Part shown: positions 35,262 through 45,251 of the stretch, one piece after another
How the letters are laid out: each line of letters opens with the position of its first letter
Numbering within the stretch: the first letter of the stretch is position 1
NCBI GenBank assembly: GCA_016794245.1
Contig: JAEUKR010000023.1
Span: forward strand, 20,025-84,024
Source of the DNA: Caedimonas sp.
GTDB taxonomy: Bacteria; Pseudomonadota; Alphaproteobacteria; Caedimonadales; Caedimonadaceae
Direction: 5' to 3'
Length of the DNA stretch: 64,000 nucleotides
Made by a program: the position numbers and the translations under genes
The notes under the pieces: generated by a model
What the model saw: the letters and a program-made list of their open reading frames with translations, nothing else
What the model was told of the DNA's origin: nothing
Databases searched by the model: none

Positions 35262-38186
35262 ATGTCTGATTATAGGGATACGATTTTTCTGCCTCGAACG
35301 TCTTTTGCGATGAAAGCGAACTTGCGCGAGCGCGAACCGCAGATTCTCAAGTTTTGGCAAGAAAAGAAAATTTACGAGCGGATGAGAGAAAAACGCAAGG
35401 GGCGCGAGAAATTTATTCTCCATGTCGGCCCTCCCTATGCCAATGGTCATATTCATGTGGGACATGCTTTCAATTTCATTTTGAAGGATGTTATCGCGCG
35501 TATGCAACAGCTTCTCGGCAAGGATACGCCCCTGATTCCTGGATGGGATTGTCATGGGCTGCCGATCGAGTGGAAGATCGAAGAAGCCTGTCGCGCGAAG
35601 GGTCAGTCAAGAGAAGAGATGTCGATTGCCGATTTTCGGACGCAATGTCGGGCTTTCGCAATGCGATGGGTCGACGTGCAACGCGAAGAATTCAAACGCC
35701 TGGGATTGCTGTGGGATTGGGAATATCCGTATATTACGATGGATTATGACGCCGAAGCGGACACGGTTGAAAAACTTTTGGAATTTTTGGAAAATGGCGC
35801 TCTTTATAAAGGGGTGAAGCCTGTTCTCTGGTCAGTCGTCGAAAAAACAGCTCTGGCGGAAGCCGAAGTCGAATACCAGGATAAAACATCGACCTTCGTC
35901 TATGTCCGCTTTCCGTTGGTCGCCTCTTCCCTCTCTTCTCCTGTTTCTTCATCGGACTCTTCCGCTTTCGCAGACTCGTCCATCGTGATCTGGACGACGA
36001 CGCCCTGGACGCTCCCCGGCAATCGCGCGATCGCTTATGGTCCTGACATCCGGTACGGACTTTATCGCGTTGACGAGGTTCTGGAAGAATCCGGTGCGCG
36101 CAAGGGTGAAAAGCTCGTCATCGCCACGACGCTTGCTTCGTCCTTCGCGGAAAACGTTGGTATTGAAAAGTTTACGCTGATCACGGAATTCCGTGGCGTG
36201 GATCTTGCGGGATCAGAAGCGCAACATCCACTGCATCAGCAGGGATATGACTTTAAAGTGCCGTTGATTGCAGGGGATCACGTGACCACAGAAGCCGGTA
36301 CAGGCTTTGTGCATACGGCGCCTGGTCATGGTGTGGAGGATTTTGAGGTTTGCAGGATCCATGGCATTGCTGTACCAGAGACGGTTGCCGAGGATGGAAC
36401 CTATTATCCCACTGTTCCTCTCTTTGCCGGCCAGCATATTTTTAAGGCGGACAAAGCGATTCTCGAAGCCCTTGAGTGCGCCCGCGCCTTGGTCAAGGCT
36501 GGCACGATGGTTCACAGTTATCCTCATTCCTGGCGTTCAAAAGCCCCGTTGATCTATCGCGCCACGCCGCAATGGTTTATCAGCATGGAGAAGACCGGAT
36601 TGCGGCAAAAGGCGCTCATGGCGATTGAAAAGGTACGCTGGATTCCTCCCCAGGGAGAAAACCGGATCCGCGGCATGGTGGAGACGCGGCCCGATTGGTG
36701 TATTTCCCGTCAACGGGCGTGGGGCGTTCCGATCGCCCTGTTTGTGGACAAGCGGACGGGACAGCCGCTCAATGATCCCGAAGTGAATCAACGCATCGTT
36801 GAGGCGATTCGCGCCAAAGGGGCCGATGCGTGGTTTGAGACGCCTCCCGAACATTTCCTGGGGTCAGAGCGCTCCCCTCAGGATTTTGAGCAGGTGCGGG
36901 ATATTCTGGATGTGTGGTTCGACGCGGGCGCCAGTCAATATTTCGTGCTGGAAAAGCGCCCGGAAATGAAGCTTCCCGCATCGCTTTATCTTGAGGGATC
37001 CGACCAGCATCGAGGGTGGTTTCAGTCTTCCCTGCTGATCGGTTGCGGCACGCGTGGGAAAGCGCCTTATGAGGCGGTTCTGACGCATGGCTTCGTCGTT
37101 GACGAACAGGGTCGCAAGATGTCGAAATCCATGGGAAACGTGATTGCCCCTGAAAAGATCGTGGATACGCTGGGGGCGGACATCCTGCGTCTGTGGGTTG
37201 TCAGCGGTGACTTTTTGGATGATTTGCGCATCGGGACTTCTATTCTCAAGCATCAGGAAGATATCTATCGGCGCTATCGCAACACATTGCGGTACTTGCT
37301 GGGGTCTCTCGCTGGATTCAGCAAAACGGAGATTCTGCCCGAAGAGCAAATGCCCGAGCTTGAACGTTGGATGCTCCATCGTCTGTGCCAGCTTCAACAA
37401 GCTTTTCTTTGCGCCGCGGAAACATATGAGGTGCAGGGTTTTTATGCGGCTCTTCATACTTTCTGTGCCGTTGATCTGTCCGCCCTTTATTTTGATATTC
37501 GGAAAGATGTTCTGTATTGCGATGGGGCGTCAAGCGTCCGTCGTCGAGCAACCCGTACCGTGATGGATCGTATTTTCAATGCGCTGGTTCACTGGCTTTC
37601 TCCGGTGTTATGCTTTACCGCTGAGGAGGCGTGGCAGGCGCGCTATCGAGGGCAGGAGGAGCGAGAGCAGCGTCAAGAACGAGAGGGGATGCAGGAGCGC
37701 GAGAGGAAAGACAGTCGGAATAGCGAGAGCCTCCAGCTTTCAACGTTGCCGGAATTTCCTGAAACGTGGCTGAACCCCGAGCTTGCCAGAAAGTTTGAAA
37801 CCGTACGCGAACAGCGCCGCGTCATCACAGGCGCCCTGGAACAGGCACGCGCTCAAGGTTTGATCGGCTCAAGCCTTCAAGCGGAAGTAACTCTCTATGA
37901 TCCTGAAAATAAGTGTGTAACAGATATGGATTTAACCGAGCTTGCGATCGTCTCGAAAGTCAGGATCGTGTGCGGGGAAATTCCTTCCTCTGCGTATCAG
38001 CTGCCGGACATACCGGATTTGGGTGTCGTCGTTCAACAGGCGCCGGGTGAGAAATGTCAACGCTGCTGGCGTGTGCTCGAAGACGTAGGGCAACAGCGTC
38101 ATCCCGATATTTGTCAAAGGTGCGATGACGTCGTAGGCTGTGATCCTGAATTTAATTCTGCTTCTCGTTCTCAAGCCGAAGGATAG
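35262..38186 (+). CDS. ileS: Isoleucyl-tRNA synthetase
   Basis: Class I synthetase charging tRNA-Ile, with CP1 editing. HIGH motif in PPYANGHIHVGHA (about residue 59), editing-domain TTTPWTLPGNRAIAYG and GTGFVHTAPGHG, KMSKS in GRKMSKSMGNVIAP (about 622), and a C-terminal zinc finger with CQRCWRV and DICQRCDD. 974 residues. A strongly charged E/R/Q-rich stretch (about residues 797-820, with EREQRQEREGMQERERK) sits between the anticodon-binding domain and the C-terminal region and is not usual. Followed by lspA after 6 nt, the common proteobacterial order. Confidence 0.97.
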   Translation: MSDYRDTIFLPRTSFAMKANLREREPQILKFWQEKKIYERMREKRKGREKFILHVGPPYANGHIHVGHAFNFILKDVIARMQQLLGKDTPLIPGWDCHGLPIEWKIEEACRAKGQSREEMSIADFRTQCRAFAMRWVDVQREEFKRLGLLWDWEYPYITMDYDAEADTVEKLLEFLENGALYKGVKPVLWSVVEKTALAEAEVEYQDKTSTFVYVRFPLVASSLSSPVSSSDSSAFADSSIVIWTTTPWTLPGNRAIAYGPDIRYGLYRVDEVLEESGARKGEKLVIATTLASSFAENVGIEKFTLITEFRGVDLAGSEAQHPLHQQGYDFKVPLIAGDHVTTEAGTGFVHTAPGHGVEDFEVCRIHGIAVPETVAEDGTYYPTVPLFAGQHIFKADKAILEALECARALVKAGTMVHSYPHSWRSKAPLIYRATPQWFISMEKTGLRQKALMAIEKVRWIPPQGENRIRGMVETRPDWCISRQRAWGVPIALFVDKRTGQPLNDPEVNQRIVEAIRAKGADAWFETPPEHFLGSERSPQDFEQVRDILDVWFDAGASQYFVLEKRPEMKLPASLYLEGSDQHRGWFQSSLLIGCGTRGKAPYEAVLTHGFVVDEQGRKMSKSMGNVIAPEKIVDTLGADILRLWVVSGDFLDDLRIGTSILKHQEDIYRRYRNTLRYLLGSLAGFSKTEILPEEQMPELERWMLHRLCQLQQAFLCAAETYEVQGFYAALHTFCAVDLSALYFDIRKDVLYCDGASSVRRRATRTVMDRIFNALVHWLSPVLCFTAEEAWQARYRGQEEREQRQEREGMQERERKDSRNSESLQLSTLPEFPETWLNPELARKFETVREQRRVITGALEQARAQGLIGSSLQAEVTLYDPENKCVTDMDLTELAIVSKVRIVCGEIPSSAYQLPDIPDLGVVVQQAPGEKCQRCWRVLEDVGQQRHPDICQRCDDVVGCDPEFNSASRSQAEG

Positions 38187-38192
38187 AAACGC

Positions 38193-38753
38193 ATGCGTTC
38201 TTTTTCGCTCAAAGGCCCCTTGTTGATGATCGTCAGCGTCTTTCTGATGGATCAGGCAACAAAAACTCTGGTTCTGGATCATTTGGCGGGGGATCCCTTG
38301 TCTTTGCCGCAAAACCCTTTGCGGTACAAGGTATTGCCCATTCTGGATTTCGTGTTAGTGTGGAATCGGGGAATCAGTTGGGGATTGTTTAACAATGCGG
38401 GTTACTACAACGCGATGATCTTCAGCGCTCTTGCCGTTGTCATTTCAATTGTTTTGGGGCTGATGTTGCGGCAAACGCAGAGAAAACTTGTCGCCTGGTC
38501 TTTAGGATTGATCATAGGCGGCGCTTTGGGCAATCTCGTTGATCGCCTTCGCTTTGGCGGCGTTGTGGACTTTATTTATTTTCACTGGCATTCTTATGCT
38601 TTCCCGGCTTTTAATATTGCTGACGCCGCCATCACTTTTGGAGCGGGTTTGATGATTCTGGAAGAAGTCGCTGGTTCCGCCGTTAAACGCCAAGGCTTCC
38701 GGATTTCAAAGGGCGAAGGGGACAAAAAAGGAGAAAAGAATAATGACGCTTAA
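38193..38753 (+). CDS. lspA: Lipoprotein signal peptidase (SPase II)
   Basis: Inner-membrane aspartyl protease that cleaves lipoprotein signal peptides at the lipobox. Four membrane segments; catalytic aspartates in LGNLVDRLRFGGVVDFIYFHW and AFNIADAAITFGAG. At 186 residues it is about 20 longer than E. coli LspA. The C-terminal extra residues (FRISKGEGDKKGEK) are encoded by a sequence matching a family A end, so the tail probably derives from the repeat. The stop overlaps the DUF3035 gene by 11 nt. Confidence 0.95.
   Translation: MRSFSLKGPLLMIVSVFLMDQATKTLVLDHLAGDPLSLPQNPLRYKVLPILDFVLVWNRGISWGLFNNAGYYNAMIFSALAVVISIVLGLMLRQTQRKLVAWSLGLIIGGALGNLVDRLRFGGVVDFIYFHWHSYAFPAFNIADAAITFGAGLMILEEVAGSAVKRQGFRISKGEGDKKGEKNNDA
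38696..38723 (-). repeat. Family A end fragment inside the lspA 3' coding region
   Basis: CTTCCGGATTTCAAAGGGCG followed by AAGGGGAC matches the CCGGATTTTGAAAGGCGAAGG end of family A (see 53147-53170) and encodes the same RISKGEG peptide as in rsmI. Short fossil copy. Confidence 0.5.
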
Positions 38754-39273
38754 ATGTTTGAATGCTTGGGTATCTATTCTGGGCATAACTGTTATGGGAG
38801 CGGTGGTGACCTCTTGTGACCAGACACGTCATGCTTTGGGTCTTGAACGATCCCAACCAGATGAATTTACCGTGTTGGAGCGTCCGCCCCTGAGTGTCCC
38901 GCCAAGCCTTCATCTAAAGCCTCCCGTCACCAGAAAAACAGGGGAAGCCGAGGCCAGGGCGATCCGTCAGAAAGCGGAAAATCTGGTTTTAAAGCCAAAG
39001 CCTTCGTTGGGGACGCAATCAGCCGCTGAAACGACTTTGCTTCAAAAGGCAGGCGCTGACCAAACCCAGGCCAATATTCGGGAAATGATTGATCAGGAAA
39101 CAAATGTTGACAAGTCAGCAGAAGACTTGGGGCAGAAACTTCTCTTTTGGCAAGACCCCAAACCTCAAGGGAATGTGATCGATCCCGTCGAGGAGAGGAA
39201 AAAACTGGCGCAAGAAAAGAAGGAATCTCCAGAAAGCAAAGGGGTCTCCTCGTCGCCATCGGGATCGTTTTAA
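38743..39273 (+). CDS. DUF3035 domain-containing lipoprotein
   Basis: Alphaproteobacterial family of unknown role, regularly found after lspA and before M16 peptidases. The signal peptide has lipobox-like VVTSC (Cys about residue 25); the diagnostic DEFTVLERPPLSVPPSLHLKPP follows. 176 residues, with a basic/acidic low-complexity C-terminal tail. A complete lspA-DUF3035-M16 unit suggests an envelope function, but this is inference. Confidence 0.88.
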   Translation: MTLKCLNAWVSILGITVMGAVVTSCDQTRHALGLERSQPDEFTVLERPPLSVPPSLHLKPPVTRKTGEAEARAIRQKAENLVLKPKPSLGTQSAAETTLLQKAGADQTQANIREMIDQETNVDKSAEDLGQKLLFWQDPKPQGNVIDPVEERKKLAQEKKESPESKGVSSSPSGSF

Positions 39274-39288
39274 GGTTAAGGAGTTGCC

Positions 39289-40659
39289 ATGAAGCGCATC
39301 GTTTCTGCTTTGTCCTTCATCGCTTGCATATGCCTGGGCAAGGCGTCTTTATCTTTGCAGGCTTTGCAGGCGGCGGTCTATAATCCTAAAGTTCACAAGC
39401 TTGACAATGGTCTTGAGGTGATTGTTCTTGAAAATCATCGCGCCCCGCTGGTGATTCATATGATGTGTTTCAGGGTCGGTACCAATGATAGCCCGTGGGG
39501 AAAGTCGGGACTGGCGCATTATCTGGAGCATCTGATGTTCAAGGGTCGCCCTGATTCAGCCGCGGGAAATATGATGCGGGAAGTTACGCGCCTGGGGGGA
39601 GATTTGAATGCCCAGACAACCGGAGCGTACACATTTTACCATGAAACTGTTCCCGAAGCTCATCTTGAGACGATCATGAAACTTGATGCCGAACGTATGT
39701 CAAGGCTGGAGATCAATGATCGATGGGCTAAACCTGAAATTAATGTCATCCTGGAAGAACGGCACATGCGAGTCGACAATACCGTTGCCGGGAAATTTAT
39801 CGAGGCGCTGAACGCTAGCGACATTCGGCATCATCCCTCGCGTTTGCCGATCATCGGGTGGGCGCATGAGATCAGGAACTACACAACGAAGGACGCTCAG
39901 GATTTCTATCAGAACTGGTACGCCCCGAACAACGCCTTTCTGGTGATCGGGGGGGACGTCACTTTTGAAAAGGCGAAAAAGCTTGCTGAAAAATATTACG
40001 CCCCTATTCCCGCAAGGACTTTGCCTTCAAGATTGAAAGTAGAAGAGCCTGAAGCGTATGAGGCGCGGCAGACTTTTGAGATGACTTCCGACATGATCGA
40101 GAATCCTTTCTATGTCGAACGATATCATGCGCCGACCTTTCATCAGGCGGGAAAGGACGAATTCTATGCTCTTGTTGTGCTTGAGAATCTGTTGAGCCGC
40201 GCCGTGACAGGACGATTGACAGAATCTCTTGTGGAAAAACAGCATCTGGCGGTTCAGGTTTCAGTAAGTTATGCGGGACTTCGCACAGGTCCGGGGACAT
40301 TGCAACTGATGATGGTTCCATCGCCCAAGGTAAGTTTATCGAGGCTGGAAAAAGCGCTTGCTGGTGAACTTGACAGATTGATCAAGGCAGGCGTCACCAC
40401 GTCGGAAGTGGAAAACACGAAGAACTATTTGCTGTCAGACCTCGTTTATACCCAAGATGATATCACCCAGGCGGTGCAAAATCTTGCAAGCCTGTATGCT
40501 TCCGGAATGTCGATCGACGAGATAGAAGCATGGCCCGACCGTATCAAGTCCGTGACGCTGGAGCAAGTGAACAAAGCCATGCGGAACGTTTTCGGCAATT
40601 CTCAACGGATTGTGGGGCGTCTCACGCCAAAAAGTTTTAAAACACATGGAGCTGATTGA
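39289..40659 (+). CDS. M16 family zinc metallopeptidase, catalytic subunit
   Basis: Processing-peptidase-type protease with a signal peptide (about residues 1-26). The inverted zinc motif HxxEH is in SGLAHYLEHLMFKG (about residue 80), with the downstream zinc Glu in INVILEERHMR. 456 residues with the two-domain M16B fold. The next gene encodes a partner lacking the motif; together they resemble the mitochondrial processing peptidase beta/alpha pair and probably form a periplasmic heterodimer. Three nt separate the two genes. Confidence 0.93.
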   Translation: MKRIVSALSFIACICLGKASLSLQALQAAVYNPKVHKLDNGLEVIVLENHRAPLVIHMMCFRVGTNDSPWGKSGLAHYLEHLMFKGRPDSAAGNMMREVTRLGGDLNAQTTGAYTFYHETVPEAHLETIMKLDAERMSRLEINDRWAKPEINVILEERHMRVDNTVAGKFIEALNASDIRHHPSRLPIIGWAHEIRNYTTKDAQDFYQNWYAPNNAFLVIGGDVTFEKAKKLAEKYYAPIPARTLPSRLKVEEPEAYEARQTFEMTSDMIENPFYVERYHAPTFHQAGKDEFYALVVLENLLSRAVTGRLTESLVEKQHLAVQVSVSYAGLRTGPGTLQLMMVPSPKVSLSRLEKALAGELDRLIKAGVTTSEVENTKNYLLSDLVYTQDDITQAVQNLASLYASGMSIDEIEAWPDRIKSVTLEQVNKAMRNVFGNSQRIVGRLTPKSFKTHGAD

Positions 40660-40662
40660 AAA

Positions 40663-42009
40663 ATGAGAACATTTTTTATTCGGTTGACCCTTTGGGGGCC
40701 CTTGTTCTGTGTCTTGTCCTGTTTCCTGAGTCCCGCTTCCCAGGGAGCCTTAAAAATACAGGAAGTCATCTCTTCCCACGGAATCAAGGCATGGCTTGTC
40801 GAAGATCATACCATTCCAGTGATGTCCATTCGACTGAGTTTCAAGGCGGGATCAGCTTATGTTCCTGTTGAAAAAGCGGGGTTGGTGGATGTCCTGTCCC
40901 ATATGCTGGATGAAGGGGCGGGGCCTTATTCCGCGCGGGAATTTAATGAAAGATTGCAAAAGCTTGCCATTGGATTGAGTTTTGGTTGCGATCTGGATGA
41001 GTTCAAAGTCTTTCTCAAAACAACGACCGAACATCGTCGTGAAGCCTTTGAGCTTTTGAAGCTTGCCTTGACGCAGCCAAGATTTGGTGCCACGGAATTT
41101 GAAAAAGTACGCTCTGCCAGTATCGCAGCCCTTAAAGCGCAGAAAAAAATGCCTGATTATCTGGCCGAAAAGGCTTTTCACGAAACTTTCATGGCAAACC
41201 ATCCGTATGCGTTGCCGATATCAGGAACGGAGGAAACACTCCAGGGATTGACGCCTCATGATCTCGAAGCGTTCATCAAAAAAGCTTTCGTAAAAGAGAC
41301 GTTGACGATCGGCGTGTGCGGTGATATTACGCCGCAGGATTTAAGGATGATTCTTGATGATCTGTTTAAGGAATTGCCTGACAAATCAGCATTGCCCCCG
41401 ATTCCATCATTGGCGTATCCTCGGCAAGGCGAAACAAAGGTGATTCAAGCGAACTTTCCTCAAAGTCAGTCTGTTTTTGCGCAAAGGGGGCTGAATCCCA
41501 GAGATCCTGATTATGTATTGATGGTTATTCTCAATCAGATTCTGGGCGCCTCTCCCTCTTCACGGTTATTCTCCACAGTGCGTGTCAAAAAAGGAAATGC
41601 CTATTCAATTTCGACCTCGATTGAAAATTATGATCAAGCCTCTATTTTGTCAGGAGAGCTTGGCAGCGCCAATCATCGCGTTTTGCCGAGTCTGGATCTT
41701 GTCCAGAAGATCTGGAGGGAAGTAAAAGAAAAAGGCGTCACGCAAGCGGAACTGGACGAGGCAAAATCTCATGTTTTGGGCGCCTTCACCTTAAACCTTG
41801 TCTCTTCTTCTCATATCGCCGAACTTGTGCATTATTATCAGCGATGGGGATATCCTGTCGATTATCCGCAGAAGCGGAACAGGCTTATTGAAAGCGTGAC
41901 GCTGGAGCAAGTGAATGCGTTTGCCAAAAAATTCCTGAATCCCGATGGCTTGACTTTTATTGTGGTTGGCAAGCCTGACCCCTCGTTTTCAAAAGCTTCA
42001 TCAAGATAA
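40663..42009 (+). CDS. M16 family peptidase-like protein, non-catalytic subunit
   Basis: Same fold as its upstream neighbour, with a signal peptide (about residues 1-27), but the zinc site is gone: where the active subunit has HYLEHLMF, this one has VLSHMLDEGAG. The glycine-rich substrate-holding features of such subunits are present in the C-terminal half (ASPSSRLFSTVRVKKGNAYSI). 448 residues. Likely helps bind the substrate of the active subunit. The pair is common in alphaproteobacteria. Confidence 0.91.
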   Translation: MRTFFIRLTLWGPLFCVLSCFLSPASQGALKIQEVISSHGIKAWLVEDHTIPVMSIRLSFKAGSAYVPVEKAGLVDVLSHMLDEGAGPYSAREFNERLQKLAIGLSFGCDLDEFKVFLKTTTEHRREAFELLKLALTQPRFGATEFEKVRSASIAALKAQKKMPDYLAEKAFHETFMANHPYALPISGTEETLQGLTPHDLEAFIKKAFVKETLTIGVCGDITPQDLRMILDDLFKELPDKSALPPIPSLAYPRQGETKVIQANFPQSQSVFAQRGLNPRDPDYVLMVILNQILGASPSSRLFSTVRVKKGNAYSISTSIENYDQASILSGELGSANHRVLPSLDLVQKIWREVKEKGVTQAELDEAKSHVLGAFTLNLVSSSHIAELVHYYQRWGYPVDYPQKRNRLIESVTLEQVNAFAKKFLNPDGLTFIVVGKPDPSFSKASSR

Positions 42010-42032
42010 CAAAGGCAAAGGATACATCGAAA

Positions 42033-43277
42033 ATGACGATGCGTAAGAGGCTTTTTCACTGTCAAAACCCCAACGTTTTAACAGCTTCGTCCGACTATAG
42101 TTCATTTTTGGAAAAGGCGATGGCAAGCTTTGAGAGAATTCAGAAAGAACGGCGAGACGGGCAATCGCCTGTTCTGGATATTGTCTATAAGACGGATGAT
42201 CTTGCTTCTTTGCAAGAAACGGCTCAGGACTGGATTAAACGATTTAAAACGTTCATCGTATTGGGCACAGGAGGATCAAGCCTTGGCGCTCAAACGCTTT
42301 GCGCCCTTCACCAATCGCTTGTTTGTCAGCTCTCTTCCTGTCGCCTCCTTTTTATGGATAATGTCGATCCGCATACATTTGCAGCGTTGGTTTCCGCCCT
42401 TGATTTTCAGGAAACAGGCTTTCTCGTCATTTCAAAATCCGGAACCACGGCAGAGACGATATGCCAGCTTTTGACAATCCTGCCTCACTACACGCCGTCA
42501 TCTCTTAGAGAGCATATTTTTATCCTGACCGAACCTACCTCTTCTCCCTTGCGCCAGATAGCGCAACACTACGGGTTAACATGTTTTGACCATCACAGCG
42601 GAATCGGTGGGCGTTTTTCCGTATTTACCAATGTTGGACTTTTGCCAGCCGCGGTGGCGGGTGTCGATATAAGCCGCGTTCGCCTGGGGGCTTGCCATGT
42701 TTTGGAGCATCCCCGCCATGCCCTTGAAGGAGCGGCCCTGGCGGCGACGGCTTACCATAAAGGCTACACGCAAAGCGTTTTAATGCCTTATATTGATCGT
42801 CTCTATCATTTTACTTTCTGGTTTCGTCAATTGTGGGCGGAAAGTCTGGGGAAGGCGGGGAAAGGAACGACGCCTCTGAATGCTCTGGGAACGGTGGATC
42901 AGCATAGTCAGCTCCAGCTTTATCTGGATGGTTCGCAAGACAAGCTTTTTACATTGATCCTGATGGATGTCGCCCATCAGGGAACAAGGATTGAAATTCC
43001 GGCGAACATTCCAGACCTTGACTATCTGGCGCAGAAAACCATGGGAGATTTAATGGCGGCAGAGCAGAAAGCGACAGTGGAGACGTTGATGAACAGGGAA
43101 CGACCCACCCGTGTTTTTTCTCTTTCCGGTTTGGATGAAGAAGTCATGGGCGGCCTTTTGATGCATTACATGCTGGAGACGATATTAACGGCCAACCTTC
43201 TGGGCGTGAACGCTTTTGACCAACCTGCCGTTGAAGAGGGGAAAATCCTCACACGCGCTTATTTAAAGAGTTCATAA
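42033..43277 (+). CDS. pgi: Glucose-6-phosphate isomerase (compact form)
   Basis: Interconverts glucose 6-phosphate and fructose 6-phosphate. Phosphate-binding VLGTGGSSLGAQTLCALHQ and ISKSGTTAETICQLL in the first SIS-type domain; GIGGRFSVFTNVGLLPAAVAG and the WAESLGKAGKGTTPL motif follow. At 414 residues it is far shorter than E. coli Pgi (549), consistent with compact bacterial forms, and all core motifs are present. It lies 6 nt before mutL. The product feeds the amino-sugar route in which GlmM, encoded nearby, acts. Confidence 0.92.
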   Translation: MTMRKRLFHCQNPNVLTASSDYSSFLEKAMASFERIQKERRDGQSPVLDIVYKTDDLASLQETAQDWIKRFKTFIVLGTGGSSLGAQTLCALHQSLVCQLSSCRLLFMDNVDPHTFAALVSALDFQETGFLVISKSGTTAETICQLLTILPHYTPSSLREHIFILTEPTSSPLRQIAQHYGLTCFDHHSGIGGRFSVFTNVGLLPAAVAGVDISRVRLGACHVLEHPRHALEGAALAATAYHKGYTQSVLMPYIDRLYHFTFWFRQLWAESLGKAGKGTTPLNALGTVDQHSQLQLYLDGSQDKLFTLILMDVAHQGTRIEIPANIPDLDYLAQKTMGDLMAAEQKATVETLMNRERPTRVFSLSGLDEEVMGGLLMHYMLETILTANLLGVNAFDQPAVEEGKILTRAYLKSS

Positions 43278-43283
43278 AGCCTG

Positions 43284-45158
43284 ATGATCCGACTTTTGCC
43301 TCAAACGCTGATTAATCAAATCGCTGCAGGGGAAGTGGTCGAGCGTCCCGCTTCAGTCGTTAAGGAATTGGTGGAGAATGCGATTGACGCGGGCGCTCGT
43401 AAAATTGATGTCACGCTTCGCGAAGGCGGCCGCAGCCTCATTCTGGTGGAAGATGATGGCAACGGTATGTCTCCCAAGGATTTGTCCCTGGCTGTCGAAC
43501 GTCATGCAACGTCAAAAATACCCGATGAGAATTTGTTCAACATTCAAACTTTGGGCTTTCGAGGAGAGGCGCTTCCCTCTATCGGTTCGGTCAGTCGTCT
43601 GACTCTTCTGTCGCGCCGACCCCAGGATGAAACAGCGTGGAAGCTTTTTGTCGAAGGGGGCGTGAAGCATGAACCAGAGCCGGCTTCAGGAACCTTGGGA
43701 ACGCGCGTGGAAGTGCGGGATCTCTTCTATGCGACGCCCGCGCGGCTGAAGTTTCTGAAATCAGCAACCACCGAAACATCTTATATCGTTGAAATACTGC
43801 ACCGCCTGGCGATGGTAAATCCGAAAATCTTCTTCAGCTTGAAAGATGATAAACGATCATTGTTTTCCCTGTCAGCCTTGGAGGGAGAGGGAGATTTGCG
43901 TCAGCGCGTAACCGATATTATGGGTCGGGAGTTTGCCGAAAACGTCGTGCGTGTTGAAGCGGCGCGTGGAGGACTTAAACTGTGCGGCTATGCGGGCATT
44001 CCTACATTTAGCCGCGCAAATGCGCAGCATCAGTATCTTTTCGTCAATCAACGACCCGTAAAAGACAAAGCGCTTGCCGCCGCCTTACGCGTCGCCTATC
44101 AGGATTTTCTGGCTCGCGATCGTTATCCCCAGGCGGCTCTTTTTCTGACAGTGCCACCCGAAGAAGTGGATATCAACGTTCATCCTGCCAAGACAGAAGT
44201 CAGATTTCGAGAAAGTCAATCCATACGTGCGCTTATGATCGGCGCTCTTAAACATGCCTTGGCTCAGGCAGGTCATCGTACCTCGACAACCATTGCCCGA
44301 TCAGCCGTTGCAGCGCTGAAAACTTCGCCGTCCTTCTCCTCGCCGGCTTTCCCTTTTATGCAGCCGTCCGTGTCGATCTACTCTCCTTCCGCGCCGCGTT
44401 CTTCTCGACCTTCTTCTTTCGCGGCAACGTCAACCTCACCGATGATGGCGATGAATGATGGGGATGGATCAGGGAATTCCTCTCATCCTTCTCATCCCTC
44501 TCCTCAAGAGACTATGGCTGTTCCTGAGCTTCTTCCTGAGGCGCTTCTCGACGTTCTTTCTGATACCTCTCTTTCGTCTTTTCCTTTGGGAAAAGCGCAG
44601 GCGCAGGTTCATCATACCTATATTATCGCGGAATCCAGGGATGGCATTGTTATTGTCGATCAGCATGCGGCTCATGAACGGCTGGTGTATGAACGCCTGA
44701 AAAAGGAAGCGATGGGGGAAGGCGTGAAAAGTCAAGGCCTGCTTATCCCTGAAATCGTCGCCTTGTCAGAAGACGATGTGCGTTTGCTCCTTAAGCATCG
44801 AGAGGAATTCCTGTTTCTGGGGCTTGATCTGGAAGCGCTGTCTCCAGATACCCTTCTGATTCGGGCGACCCCCGCGCTTTTGAGGAACTCTGATATTCGC
44901 TCTTTAATTCTCGATCTTCTTGATGAGATTCGGGAGATTGATGAAAGTACAAATCTTAAAAGCCGATTAGAAGAAGTATGTTCTGCCATGGCCTGTCACG
45001 GCAGTATCCGCGCAGGTCGCAAACTAAGCCTTGAAGAAATGAATGCGCTTTTGCGTCAAATGGAAGCCACGCCTTACTCTGGACAATGCAATCATGGACG
45101 ACCGACCTATGTCGAACTTAAAAAGAATGATATAGAGCGACTTTTTGGACGGAGATAA
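43284..45158 (+). CDS. mutL: DNA mismatch repair protein MutL
   Basis: GHKL ATPase coordinating mismatch repair. ATP-binding motifs: KELVENAIDAGARKI (about residue 29), EDDGNGM and GFRGEALPSIGSVS. A serine/proline-rich linker (about residues 335-420) precedes the C-terminal dimerisation domain, which carries the endonuclease motif DQHAAHERLVYE (about 457) and CHGSIRAG, so this MutL is of the nicking type. 624 residues. It follows pgi by 6 nt. Confidence 0.96.
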   Translation: MIRLLPQTLINQIAAGEVVERPASVVKELVENAIDAGARKIDVTLREGGRSLILVEDDGNGMSPKDLSLAVERHATSKIPDENLFNIQTLGFRGEALPSIGSVSRLTLLSRRPQDETAWKLFVEGGVKHEPEPASGTLGTRVEVRDLFYATPARLKFLKSATTETSYIVEILHRLAMVNPKIFFSLKDDKRSLFSLSALEGEGDLRQRVTDIMGREFAENVVRVEAARGGLKLCGYAGIPTFSRANAQHQYLFVNQRPVKDKALAAALRVAYQDFLARDRYPQAALFLTVPPEEVDINVHPAKTEVRFRESQSIRALMIGALKHALAQAGHRTSTTIARSAVAALKTSPSFSSPAFPFMQPSVSIYSPSAPRSSRPSSFAATSTSPMMAMNDGDGSGNSSHPSHPSPQETMAVPELLPEALLDVLSDTSLSSFPLGKAQAQVHHTYIIAESRDGIVIVDQHAAHERLVYERLKKEAMGEGVKSQGLLIPEIVALSEDDVRLLLKHREEFLFLGLDLEALSPDTLLIRATPALLRNSDIRSLILDLLDEIREIDESTNLKSRLEEVCSAMACHGSIRAGRKLSLEEMNALLRQMEATPYSGQCNHGRPTYVELKKNDIERLFGRR

Positions 45159-45251
45159 AAAGAGCGCTTTGACGCTTTCTCTTGAATCTGGCGTTATATT
45201 TCGCATATACTCTAGCAGCCTTTATATTTAAAGCAGTGGGAGAGTTAGTTA

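Noticed and set aside
40663..42009. Second M16 protein as a decayed pseudogene
   Set aside because: The reading frame is full length; loss of the zinc motif is normal for the non-catalytic partner in this pair.
42033..43277. pgi as a truncated gene
   Set aside because: All core motifs and a normal C-terminus are present; compact glucose-6-phosphate isomerases of this size exist.
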